NCBI GenBank assembly: GCA_964638865.1
Contig: CAZXBG010000131.1
Location: 1-11,374 of the forward strand
Origin: UBA7236 sp964638865
Lineage (GTDB): Bacteria > Bacteroidota > Bacteroidia > Chitinophagales > BACL12
Length of the DNA stretch: 11,374 nt
Direction: 5' to 3'
The notes under the pieces were generated by a model, which was given only the letters and a program-made list of their open reading frames with translations, was not told where the DNA came from and searched no databases. Numbering within the stretch: position 1 is the stretch's first letter; every line of letters starts with the position of its first letter. Made by a program: the position numbers and the translations under genes. Below, one piece after another: positions 1-6,206 of the stretch.

Positions 1-33
1 CAAAGATAATAAAAATATATTAATGTTGCTAAA
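1..33 (-). promoter_or_regulatory. Putative leftward promoter for a gene outside the window
   Basis: Read on the minus strand, positions 8-1 give TATCTTTG, a full match to the Bacteroidota -7 consensus TAnnTTTG. A TTTA at 33-30 stands 21 nt upstream in place of the -33 TTTG. It would drive a gene to the left of the window, divergent from the kinase operon. Only motif and spacing support it; such boxes arise by chance in AT-rich DNA. Confidence 0.35.
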
Positions 34-171
34 TTAATTTGTCACCACACGAGTGCTTCTTTTTCCTTTTTAATTAAAGTTACTAAGTGGATACCTGAAA
101 TGGTTCTCAACCCAACATTTTTAAATAAAACCTTTCATTTCTAAAGTCCGACGGGAACAGGAGCATCAAAG

Positions 172-200
172 TTTGGCATAATTTTCCATTATATAATTTC
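172..200 (+). promoter_or_regulatory. Putative promoter of the kinase-regulator operon
   Basis: TTTG at 172-175 is followed after 18 nt by TAATTTCA (194-201), a two-mismatch version of TAnnTTTG. It lies just upstream of the kinase start at 213, so the leader would be very short. No Shine-Dalgarno sequence precedes the ATG, only an A-rich stretch, which is common in this phylum. Assigned from motif and position only. Confidence 0.3.
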
Positions 201-212
201 AAACACACAGAT

Positions 213-2645
213 ATGAAATGCAGAATATTTACTATTACTATTGTATCTAGTTTAATATTTAGCTCGGTAAATGCCCAGTTTACTACAATCGATAGCCTAC
301 AAAAGCTTTATTACAATAGCACTTCCGATACGGAAAAAGTGATTTTGCAATTAGGTATTGCAAATTTGGAGTTTAACTATGGTGGCAATAAGGGAATTGA
401 TTCTTGGTCAAAAGCTTATGCACTTGCAAAAAAAATTAATTACTCTGACGGTATATTTTATTCTCAGGCTGAATTGGGTAATTACTATCAGGCAACCCAA
501 CAATATGAAAAAGCTCAAGTCATCTTAGATTCTGTTATCCAAAATTTTGAACGAATTAGCCTCCCTGAAATTAAAGTCAGGGCATGTATTTATAAGGCTT
601 TAACTGCTAATTATTTAAACCAATACGATTTGGCAATGCATTATATTGATACTGCATTGCATATCAATGATAAAAGGGATATGGAGCTACAAGGCATTTT
701 AAAATTTACTAAGGGGCAGATATCATACTCGAAGTTTAATTTTTTACCGGCACTTCAGTACTTTAATGAGTCTATAATTTGTTTTGAAAAAGTTTATGAT
801 AAGAACTATTTTATTCTGGCAAATTCTTCTATAGCGAGCATTTATATCTATTTTAATCAATATGACAAAAGCAAAGAGTTATTTCAAATTGCAAATAAGT
901 ATATCAATTCAAACACCTCTTTACTTGTAGTTGCAGTCTACAACACCTATTACTCAATATATTTAAGAAAAACGGGACAATATTTCGAGGCAATGGATAT
1001 CTTGGAGGAAACATTAAACACTTATATTCAGTTAGACGACAAAAACAATATTGCATCAATTTATCATTACCTAGGAGATTGTTATTTGGAGCAGCAAGAT
1101 TATGAAAATGGTTTAAAATATTTGTGGATTGCCTTTGGTCAGGCAGCAAAGAATGGAACTACTTTAAACGAAACCATGTTTAAAAACTCCTTGTCAATCG
1201 CATATTATTATAAAGGTGATTTTCGGGCAAGTGAGAAATTAATTTTTGAAGGACTTGCACAACTTAATAACCCCAAGGATGTATATTTAAAAGTCCCATT
1301 TTACCTTCGTTTGGCTATGATTAAAGCCAAGGAAATGAAATGCGATTCTGCATTTTATTTCCTTGATATTTTAAAACCAATAATGCAAAGTGTGAATAGG
1401 GCAGATTTTAATTACTATAATAATTTTGTGTTGGCATCTGCATACCTATGTAGTGGTGAATTGGATAATGCAAAAATCTATGGAGATCAAGTATTCGAGT
1501 ACATTTTCAAATCAAATTATATTTATGAAAAAATTAAGATAGCTGATTTATTGTATCGTATCTCATACGAAGCTCAAGATTATAAATCTGCTATTACATA
1601 TAAAAATATTAATAAAAATTTAAATGATAGTTTAATGTCCTTAAAGAATAATAGGGCTTTGAATGAACTCGTAATTAAATATGATGTAACTAAAAAGGAT
1701 AAATTATTATTGGAATCTGATTTAAAATTGTTACGCTCTGAAAAAAATGCAGAAATCTCTTTTTTAAATTTTTCAAATGAGCAATCAAAAAATAAGATAG
1801 TTTCTCTATTAAACGATAGTCTTACATCTGCAGCAATTATTAAAACCAGAGAAATTCAAATAGAAAGGGATAATGTCCAAAAAGCTAAATTTGCTCTACA
1901 ACTTCAAAAAGATTTGACTGCACAGCAAAAGAAAAATTCCAGATTGTGGTATTTTATTTTGAGTATCATTATTGTTTTTTTGATGAGCGGTTCTTTATTT
2001 ATTTATATATTTATTAAACAAAAGAACACAATTAAGACTGAAAAATTGGAATCGAAAGTTTATAAATCTCAGTTAAATCCGCACTTTATATTTAATTCAC
2101 TTACAGCTATTAAGCAGTTTATTGAAAAAAGCCCTGATACATCTAAACAATATCTTACTTCTTTTGCAGAACTAATGAGGGAAGTACTGGAAAATTCTGA
2201 AAAGGAATTTATTACACTGACAAATGAACTGGGTATGATTAATAAATATGTGAATCTCGAAAGGATGAGGTTTTCAGGAGATTTTAATTTTATTATAAAT
2301 AACGGAAATATTTCTGATACAGATGCTATTATGGTACCTCCGCTAATATTGCAACCTATTGTTGAAAATGCCATAATCCATGGAATTAACGGCATGACGA
2401 GGGTTGGCCAGCTTGATATTCATTTAGAATTGCTGAATCATATGCTTGACATAAAAATTATTGATAATGGTAAAGGAATAATAGAGAAGCAAGATCAATT
2501 AGCAAATAATAGAACTTCTTTTGGTATAAAACTAACTAAATTGCGGGTGCAAAGGATCCGCAAGAGAAAGGGTTACTTTTCAATTGAATCTGGTGAGTCC
2601 GGCACATTGGTTAATCTACGAATCCCATATATACTAAACACATAA
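213..2645 (+). CDS. TPR-containing sensor histidine kinase, LytS/YehU type
   Basis: This 810-residue membrane sensor kinase is probably the signalling partner of the LytTR regulator that starts 5 bp downstream. Residues 1-21 are a signal peptide ending SSVNAQ. Residues about 50-480 are helical TPR-type repeats with recurring Tyr/Ala/Leu spacing, expected in the periplasm. A charged coiled coil runs from about 485 to 575, and a single transmembrane helix spans about 578-601 (starting LWYFILS). The cytoplasmic kinase part has the LytS-family signature QLNPHFIFNSL with phosphoacceptor His624. It also has the N-box PIVENAIIHG (Asn719 likely binds Mg-ATP) and the G-box DNGKG (751-755), and ends in a standard GTLVNLRIP strand. 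All key residues are present, so it should be active. The ATG at 213 is chosen because it begins the signal peptide. Family and topology are clear; the ligand sensed by the TPR domain is unknown. Confidence 0.93.
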   Translation: MKCRIFTITIVSSLIFSSVNAQFTTIDSLQKLYYNSTSDTEKVILQLGIANLEFNYGGNKGIDSWSKAYALAKKINYSDGIFYSQAELGNYYQATQQYEKAQVILDSVIQNFERISLPEIKVRACIYKALTANYLNQYDLAMHYIDTALHINDKRDMELQGILKFTKGQISYSKFNFLPALQYFNESIICFEKVYDKNYFILANSSIASIYIYFNQYDKSKELFQIANKYINSNTSLLVVAVYNTYYSIYLRKTGQYFEAMDILEETLNTYIQLDDKNNIASIYHYLGDCYLEQQDYENGLKYLWIAFGQAAKNGTTLNETMFKNSLSIAYYYKGDFRASEKLIFEGLAQLNNPKDVYLKVPFYLRLAMIKAKEMKCDSAFYFLDILKPIMQSVNRADFNYYNNFVLASAYLCSGELDNAKIYGDQVFEYIFKSNYIYEKIKIADLLYRISYEAQDYKSAITYKNINKNLNDSLMSLKNNRALNELVIKYDVTKKDKLLLESDLKLLRSEKNAEISFLNFSNEQSKNKIVSLLNDSLTSAAIIKTREIQIERDNVQKAKFALQLQKDLTAQQKKNSRLWYFILSIIIVFLMSGSLFIYIFIKQKNTIKTEKLESKVYKSQLNPHFIFNSLTAIKQFIEKSPDTSKQYLTSFAELMREVLENSEKEFITLTNELGMINKYVNLERMRFSGDFNFIINNGNISDTDAIMVPPLILQPIVENAIIHGINGMTRVGQLDIHLELLNHMLDIKIIDNGKGIIEKQDQLANNRTSFGIKLTKLRVQRIRKRKGYFSIESGESGTLVNLRIPYILNT

Positions 2646-2650
2646 CTATC

Positions 2651-3403
2651 ATGAATAACCTTACAGCAATTATTGTTGATGATGAAAGATCATCTAGGCT
2701 TGAAGTGGAGAATCTTTTAGCAATGTATTTTCCTGAAATTAAGATATTACTTACTACAGGTCGGGAGGAAGAGGTTATAGAATATTTAAAACATGCCAGG
2801 CCAACAGTATTGTTTTTGGATGTCAGCTTGTCGGGAGGCACCGCCTTTGAATTACTCGCGAAGTTACCTGATCTTAATTTTGATATTATATTCTTTAGTT
2901 CCCATAATAAATATGCAATACGGGCATTTGAATTCAGTGCAATCCACTACTTGGAAAAACCAGTAAGTGAAATGAGGTTCAAGCAAGCAATGCAGAGACT
3001 ATTAGACAAAAATTTGTCAAGTTCTAAGCAATTAAGAAATCAAACGCTATTAGAAAATTATCAGCAACAAAATTTCTACCTGTTGCAACCGTTAAATAGT
3101 GATAGGTATATTAAAGTTGCATTGCATGAAATTTGCAGGTTTGAAGCTAAAGGAAGTTATACTAAACCGGTTGTTGTGTCTTCCTCTCATGACTTTCTAA
3201 TAAGTAAAAATTTGGGAGAAATAGATGATTTAATTGAGTCCAATGTTAACTTTATCCGAATTAGTAGAAGTGTGATTATTAATCTTTCCTTTGTAAAGGA
3301 AGTAGTTTACCCTCATGTGGAAGTAATTATGTTAGATAGATCGAGTTTTATTGTATCCGATCTTTATTTAAAAGAATTTAGACGTCGTTTTAGAAGGTTA
3401 TGA
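2651..3403 (+). CDS. LytTR-family response regulator
   Basis: This 250-residue cytoplasmic DNA-binding regulator has an N-terminal CheY-like receiver and a C-terminal LytTR domain. The receiver (about 4-115) shows the acidic pair Asp10/Asp11, phosphoacceptor Asp57 (in VLFLDVS), Ser83 as the switch Ser/Thr, and the Lys103-Pro104 pair (YLEKP). The LytTR domain (about 145-250) has the family pattern: YIKV, then EICRFEAKGSYT, FIRISRSVIINLSFV and a basic C-terminus, FRRRFRRL. It follows the kinase stop by 5 bp, so the two are almost certainly co-transcribed and form a cognate pair. LytTR proteins typically bind two short direct repeats upstream of target promoters; no clear LytTR box was recognised here. 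The targets are unknown. A T-run at 3415-3420 follows the gene without a convincing hairpin, so where this transcript ends is unclear. Confidence 0.94.
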   Translation: MNNLTAIIVDDERSSRLEVENLLAMYFPEIKILLTTGREEEVIEYLKHARPTVLFLDVSLSGGTAFELLAKLPDLNFDIIFFSSHNKYAIRAFEFSAIHYLEKPVSEMRFKQAMQRLLDKNLSSSKQLRNQTLLENYQQQNFYLLQPLNSDRYIKVALHEICRFEAKGSYTKPVVVSSSHDFLISKNLGEIDDLIESNVNFIRISRSVIINLSFVKEVVYPHVEVIMLDRSSFIVSDLYLKEFRRRFRRL

Positions 3404-3410
3404 CGCTTCG

Positions 3411-3440
3411 TTGCTTTTTTACCCACCTTCATTACCTTTT
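3411..3440 (+). promoter_or_regulatory. Putative promoter of the structured RNA/small ORF
   Basis: TTG at 3411-3413 is followed after 19 nt by TACCTTTT (3433-3440), one mismatch from TAnnTTTG at a typical spacing. It begins 8 bp after the regulator stop codon. Transcription from here would start near 3445 and, stopping at the terminator near 3747, would give an RNA of about 300 nt. Support is motif, spacing and the matching terminator; there is no direct evidence of activity. Confidence 0.35.
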
Positions 3441-3481
3441 ACCCGCGCTTCCTCAAATTAATAAATTCTGCTTTTGATATT

Positions 3482-3518
3482 AAACCAATTTTGGTTTTGA
3501 ATATGGAAATATTCCATA
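3482..3518. repeat. Two adjacent palindromes, possible operator or hairpins
   Basis: AAACCAATTTTGGTTT (3482-3497) has perfect 7-bp arms around TT. Four bases later, TATGGAAATATTCCATA (3502-3518) has perfect 7-bp arms around ATA. On DNA these could bind dimeric regulators; on RNA they would be two small hairpins. The second is followed by CTCACT, and the string TATGRAAAT...TCCATACTCACT recurs in a shorter form at 5323-5342. The palindromes are directly visible; their role is inferred. Confidence 0.5.
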
Positions 3519-3627
3519 CTCACTGCTAACAAACAACAGGGCCCTTTTGCTAAGGCAGCTATGGTAATTAAACACCTTCGGGTAGATGCTGACCATAGAG
3601 TGTCTATTCTACAAACTCCATCTAGTT

Positions 3628-3702
3628 ATGAAAAAAGTAACTAAAGGGCCTGCACTTGATATATGGGATATCATCATGGGCATAATCACAGGTCGCCCTT
3701 AA
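3628..3702 (+). CDS. Possible 24-residue peptide inside the structured RNA
   Basis: An ATG at 3628 opens a 24-codon frame beginning MKKVTKGPALDIWDI and ending ITGRP, with TAA at 3700-3702, 8 bases before the terminator stem. The peptide has a basic N-terminus and a hydrophobic middle (ALDIWDIIMGII) that could form a short amphipathic or membrane-binding helix. There is no signal peptide and no double-glycine leader. The start codon lies in a small predicted hairpin (3624-3642), which could limit its translation. No Shine-Dalgarno site is visible, which is not unusual in this phylum. A second small frame (3561-3644) overlaps it in another phase. It may be a true small protein, the 3' part of a decayed gene, or a chance ORF. 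I do not recognise the peptide. Confidence 0.25.
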   Translation: MKKVTKGPALDIWDIIMGIITGRP

Positions 3703-3710
3703 TCGAAACT

Positions 3711-3747
3711 TAGACAGTGGTTTATTTCAAACCGCTGTCTATTTTTT
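3711..3747 (+). terminator. Rho-independent terminator, rightward
   Basis: TAGACAGTGGTTT (3711-3723) pairs with AAACCGCTGTCTA (3729-3741) as a 13-bp stem with one G-U pair and a 5-nt loop, followed by six T's at 3742-3747. On the minus strand the same hairpin is followed by AGTTTCG, a poor U-tract, so it works best rightward. Its right arm and T-run overlap the last codons and stop of the convergent minus-strand gene. Confidence 0.75.
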
Positions 3748-5295
3748 ACCATCTTTTAATCTTTTTATTTGTTGAATAATCCAGGCTTTCAAATCGAATA
3801 TTTGATAAAACTGATCTTGGTAAACAAATCCTTTCCGCGGAAGTTGCTCCAGTAATTTCAATAAATGGTCAAATATTTTTATGTGTTCTTTACATCGGCG
3901 ACTCTCGGATAAATCTAAAAAGTGGTTTAATATTAATTTCTCAAATGGGATTTCTTTAATATTACCCTTGAAAAAATGCTTTATTATTTGCAATTCATTT
4001 TTAAATTTTTCTGACACTTCAATGATTACCAAATTTGGGTACACTTTACATTGCTCATACAAACATAATAAATACATTATATTTATCATTGAAAGAAAAT
4101 CCTGCCTTAACCCTTTTTTTATCGTTAATGCTTTATCGTGCCAATATTCTATCTTTGCATAGTCAGAAAGTTTCAAATAACATTTTATTAAAGTGCAAAG
4201 TAAAATTGGATAATGCATATCCGAAATATCTTTTTTATTGTGAATAGAAAACAAATCCAATTCAAGGATATATTTTAAACCATCCTTCGGTAGATTATGA
4301 TAATAAAAAATTAAGCATCTTGTATTTAAAACTGCTCCATACCTTGTTCTCTTTTTATCTTTTATTTTTGGTAGAATATTTTCAACTTCGTCAAGCAAAC
4401 AAAAAGCTTCATTAATCCGGTTTGTTCTAAAACTTAAATCAGACAAGTCCAGTAATTCACTATACAATAAAAACGGCTTCTGGTCGAGCAATAGTGGATA
4501 AAACTCCCTTTGTTTTGATACAAGATTTAATTGCGATTGATAGGCTTTTTCAATGTCGTTTAGCATTCTAAATAAAAAAGTTTTTACCTTAGCAAGATAA
4601 ATGTATGTAGTAAATGAAATATTTTCTCTGGATTCATTTAGTATATCAAGATTCAAAGTTTCAATTAATTTATTCCTATCGTCTTGTTTTTTGATAACCA
4701 CCGACTGACTCATTTTATAACCTGTTTCCAATTGTAAATGGTAAACATCTGAAAATAATTTAGCCTCATTTGCAATTTGTTTTTCAAGTATCGTAAGTCT
4801 TATGAATTCTTTTTTCTTATCAAAGGATTTTAAGTGTGGTATTAACATATACATCTTATGGATCAGGGCGCCTTGCAAATATGGGTTGTCATGTACATAA
4901 AGTTTTTTAAGTATTTCAGAATAATATTCAAATGCGGCATCGAATAACCCGCGACTTCCTAATTTATCTGCATCTAATATATCTCTTTCATAGGTATGGG
5001 TATTGTTGTATGGGTTATAGTGATGTAAAAAATCTAATAACAAACTAAGTAGAATTGGTTGCGCTTCATAAAAAAATCGGATAGCTTTTGAATAATCGTA
5101 TTGCCCTATCCACCGGGTAACAATTTGTTTTTCATCAAAAATTGGTGTTTTACTAATTGCATAATAGAGTTTAATATAATCAGCATTGCGCTTTCTACCA
5201 AGGAGTTTCTGAATTTGGCCGTTTATAAACTCCTTTTCTTCAACGGTTAGTTCGTTAATTAGATTATATAGGGTAGTCAGATGATTCAAATTCAA
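3739..5295 (-). CDS. Helical-repeat (TPR-like) protein of unknown function
   Basis: This is a 518-residue protein, apparently cytoplasmic, with no signal peptide or membrane helix. It is almost wholly alpha-helical by composition, with Leu/Tyr/Lys-rich segments at TPR-like spacing. The N-terminal stretch LINELTVEEKEFINGQ (12-27), followed shortly by DYIKLYYAI, resembles the opening of a Bacteroidota family of large helical-repeat proteins that begin '..L(S/T)..EK..F....' then 'YIKLF.AI'. That comparison is from memory. The only starts available are TTG codons at 5295 or 5289: an in-frame stop lies five codons upstream and no ATG occurs near the N-terminus. The upstream AAACTAAACAGCAA is A-rich, as expected without a Shine-Dalgarno site. 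The gene is convergent with the two-component operon and its TAG overlaps the terminator hairpin. No catalytic motif is visible; a scaffold or protein-binding role is likely but unproven. Confidence 0.8.
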   Translation of the reverse strand: MNLNHLTTLYNLINELTVEEKEFINGQIQKLLGRKRNADYIKLYYAISKTPIFDEKQIVTRWIGQYDYSKAIRFFYEAQPILLSLLLDFLHHYNPYNNTHTYERDILDADKLGSRGLFDAAFEYYSEILKKLYVHDNPYLQGALIHKMYMLIPHLKSFDKKKEFIRLTILEKQIANEAKLFSDVYHLQLETGYKMSQSVVIKKQDDRNKLIETLNLDILNESRENISFTTYIYLAKVKTFLFRMLNDIEKAYQSQLNLVSKQREFYPLLLDQKPFLLYSELLDLSDLSFRTNRINEAFCLLDEVENILPKIKDKKRTRYGAVLNTRCLIFYYHNLPKDGLKYILELDLFSIHNKKDISDMHYPILLCTLIKCYLKLSDYAKIEYWHDKALTIKKGLRQDFLSMINIMYLLCLYEQCKVYPNLVIIEVSEKFKNELQIIKHFFKGNIKEIPFEKLILNHFLDLSESRRCKEHIKIFDHLLKLLEQLPRKGFVYQDQFYQIFDLKAWIIQQIKRLKDGKK

Positions 5296-5632
5296 TTGCT
5301 GTTTAGTTTATCGGGATTTGTTTATGAAAATCCATACTCACTCTGGTTTATACAATTTTTACCAATTAAAAACAATCTTTTAAAAGTCTATCTTACGATG
5401 TTTACATTGATAATCAATGAGTTATAAATAATATTTCTAGTTTGAGGATGGAAAATCCGGTTGAAAATACAAAAAGGAGCAGGGATATACATACTACTTT
5501 TGAAATCTTTAAGAATGCGGATTAAAAATCGTCAGCAGGAGGCTGTTGGTAGATTTATTCGATAAAAGGAAGATCGCATCTTATTTAACACATCTAATAA
5601 AATCAATTTTTATAAAACAAACTAACCACGCT
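5296..5632. other. Divergent intergenic region
   Basis: These 337 bases lie between the leftward helical-repeat gene and the rightward small exported protein, so they should hold promoters for both. A copy of the palindrome-plus-CTCACT element is at 5323-5342. The best rightward -7 candidate is TAGATTTA (5550-5557), one mismatch from TAnnTTTG, but it has no matching -33 box. A 25-codon ORF (5448-5525) preceded by GAGG is visible but nothing else supports it. No convincing leftward promoter or RNA structure was found. Confidence 0.5.
5323..5342 (+). repeat. Second copy of the TATGRAAAT..CCATACTCACT element
   Basis: TATGAAAATCCATACTCACT (5323-5342) shares the exact 12-mer TCCATACTCACT and the flanking TATGRAAAT with the element at 3502-3524, in the same orientation; this copy is 3 bp shorter in the middle. 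It lies 28 bp upstream of the start of the minus-strand gene. The two copies flank that gene and may be binding sites for one regulator. One shared 12-mer in 11 kb of AT-rich DNA can occur by chance, so the case rests on the extra flanking match. Confidence 0.3.
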
Positions 5633-6091
5633 ATGAAAAAAAATCTACTGATTATTTTGAGTATTTTATTGCTTGATTTGATTAATTCTTTAAATGCACA
5701 AGTATCTGAAGTTGACAAATGTGAGCAACTTCAAGGTAAGCCCATTATTACCGGAGAGGATATGGTATTATTTAATATGACAGGTGTTAATCTTAGTAAT
5801 TATGATTGGAGTATGCCTGACGTTAATTGTCATATTAACCTTACCTTATCTAATGATAAGAAGAGTAAAATGAATATGACATTTGGTGGAACGTTGATTG
5901 GGCTCGGTTTGCCATGCCTGCTGCTAATCCCATTAGCAGACAATCCTGCAAGCCCTATTTTGTTGGCAACAGCAATTTCAGGGGGAGGTATTTATTTAGC
6001 AATTAGAGGCATGAAACAGAAGAAATTGCGTGATTATCACTTAAATGAGGTTAGTGATTATTATCGTGTAAATAAATTAAATACAAATTAA
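5633..6091 (+). CDS. Small exported protein with two hydrophobic helices, unknown function
   Basis: This 152-residue protein starts at the ATG at 5633, which opens a clear signal peptide (MKKNLLIILSILLLDLINS, cleavage near NAQ at 21-23). An in-frame TTG at 5546 would put 29 polar residues ahead of it and is disfavoured. The mature part has a short polar region with Cys30 and Cys66 that could form a disulfide. Two hydrophobic, glycine-rich helices follow (about 82-101 and 106-124), then a basic and polar tail (MKQKKLRDYHLNEVSDYYR) expected back on the cytoplasmic side, or a hairpin anchor. I recognise no named domain, though a Gly-rich helix pair with a KK/Y-rich tail recurs in Bacteroidota proteins. 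It lies 115 bp upstream of the beta-barrel gene in the same direction and could be co-transcribed with it. Confidence 0.75.
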   Translation: MKKNLLIILSILLLDLINSLNAQVSEVDKCEQLQGKPIITGEDMVLFNMTGVNLSNYDWSMPDVNCHINLTLSNDKKSKMNMTFGGTLIGLGLPCLLLIPLADNPASPILLATAISGGGIYLAIRGMKQKKLRDYHLNEVSDYYRVNKLNTN

Positions 6092-6206
6092 TTATTTAGG
6101 TTATTATTCGGATGACAGTTCTACAAAAATGGTTGAACTGAATAATTATCAATTTCAATTGGTAAAAATGATTTTATAATGAAATAAGGGATAAAAAATT
6201 TAATTT

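Larger units (their letters stand above)
3404..3738. other. Gene-poor interval with a probable small structured transcript
   Basis: These 335 bases separate the regulator gene from the convergent minus-strand gene. They hold a promoter-like pair (3411-3440), two adjacent palindromes (3482-3518), a set of nested complementary segments (3540-3698), a 24-codon ORF (3628-3702) and a strong rightward terminator (3711-3747). Each is listed separately. The GC content of 3538-3600 looks higher than the surrounding DNA. No tRNA, tmRNA, RNase P, SRP or known riboswitch core was recognised. Confidence 0.6.
3539..3747 (+). ncRNA. Candidate structured small RNA ending in an intrinsic terminator
   Basis: Several complementary segments are nested or consecutive. 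P1 pairs GGCCCTTT (3540-3547) with AAAGGGCC (3643-3650), closing a domain of about 110 nt. Inside it, CTATGGT (3559-3565) pairs with ACCATAG (3592-3598) around an ACC-TTCG-GGT hairpin (3574-3583), a classic stable cUUCGg tetraloop. AGTTA (3624-3628) pairs with TAACT (3638-3642) and stacks directly on P1. Downstream come TGATAT/ATATCA (3657-3662/3668-3673), GGGC/GCCC (3678-3681/3695-3698), then the terminator. No gene follows on this strand, so it is more likely a free-standing RNA than a leader. It matches no RNA family I recognise. Short helices occur by chance in any sequence, but the number, nesting, tetraloop and terminator together make real structure plausible. The exact 5' end is unknown. 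Confidence 0.45.

Noticed and set aside
904..1149. Antisense frame inside the kinase gene (similarly at 2069-2395 and 2611-2841)
   Set aside because: They overlap strongly supported coding sequence on the other strand and encode nothing recognisable.
3404..3738. Insertion sequence or transposase remnant
   Set aside because: The translated small frames resemble no transposase motif that I recognise, and no terminal inverted repeats with target-site duplication are visible.
3539..3747. Known structured RNAs (tmRNA, RNase P RNA, SRP RNA, 6S RNA, common riboswitches or ribozymes)
   Set aside because: No tRNA-like ends with a T-arm motif, no SRP GGAAG core, no RNase P core and no recognised riboswitch or ribozyme core. 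There is also no downstream gene for a riboswitch to control.
5448..5525. 25-codon ORF preceded by GAGG
   Set aside because: The peptide has no recognisable features and there is no terminator or promoter pair of its own; its length is within chance expectation.
5546..5632. N-terminal extension of the small exported protein from an in-frame TTG at 5546
   Set aside because: It would put 29 mostly polar residues before an otherwise normal signal peptide; the ATG at 5633 begins the signal peptide directly.
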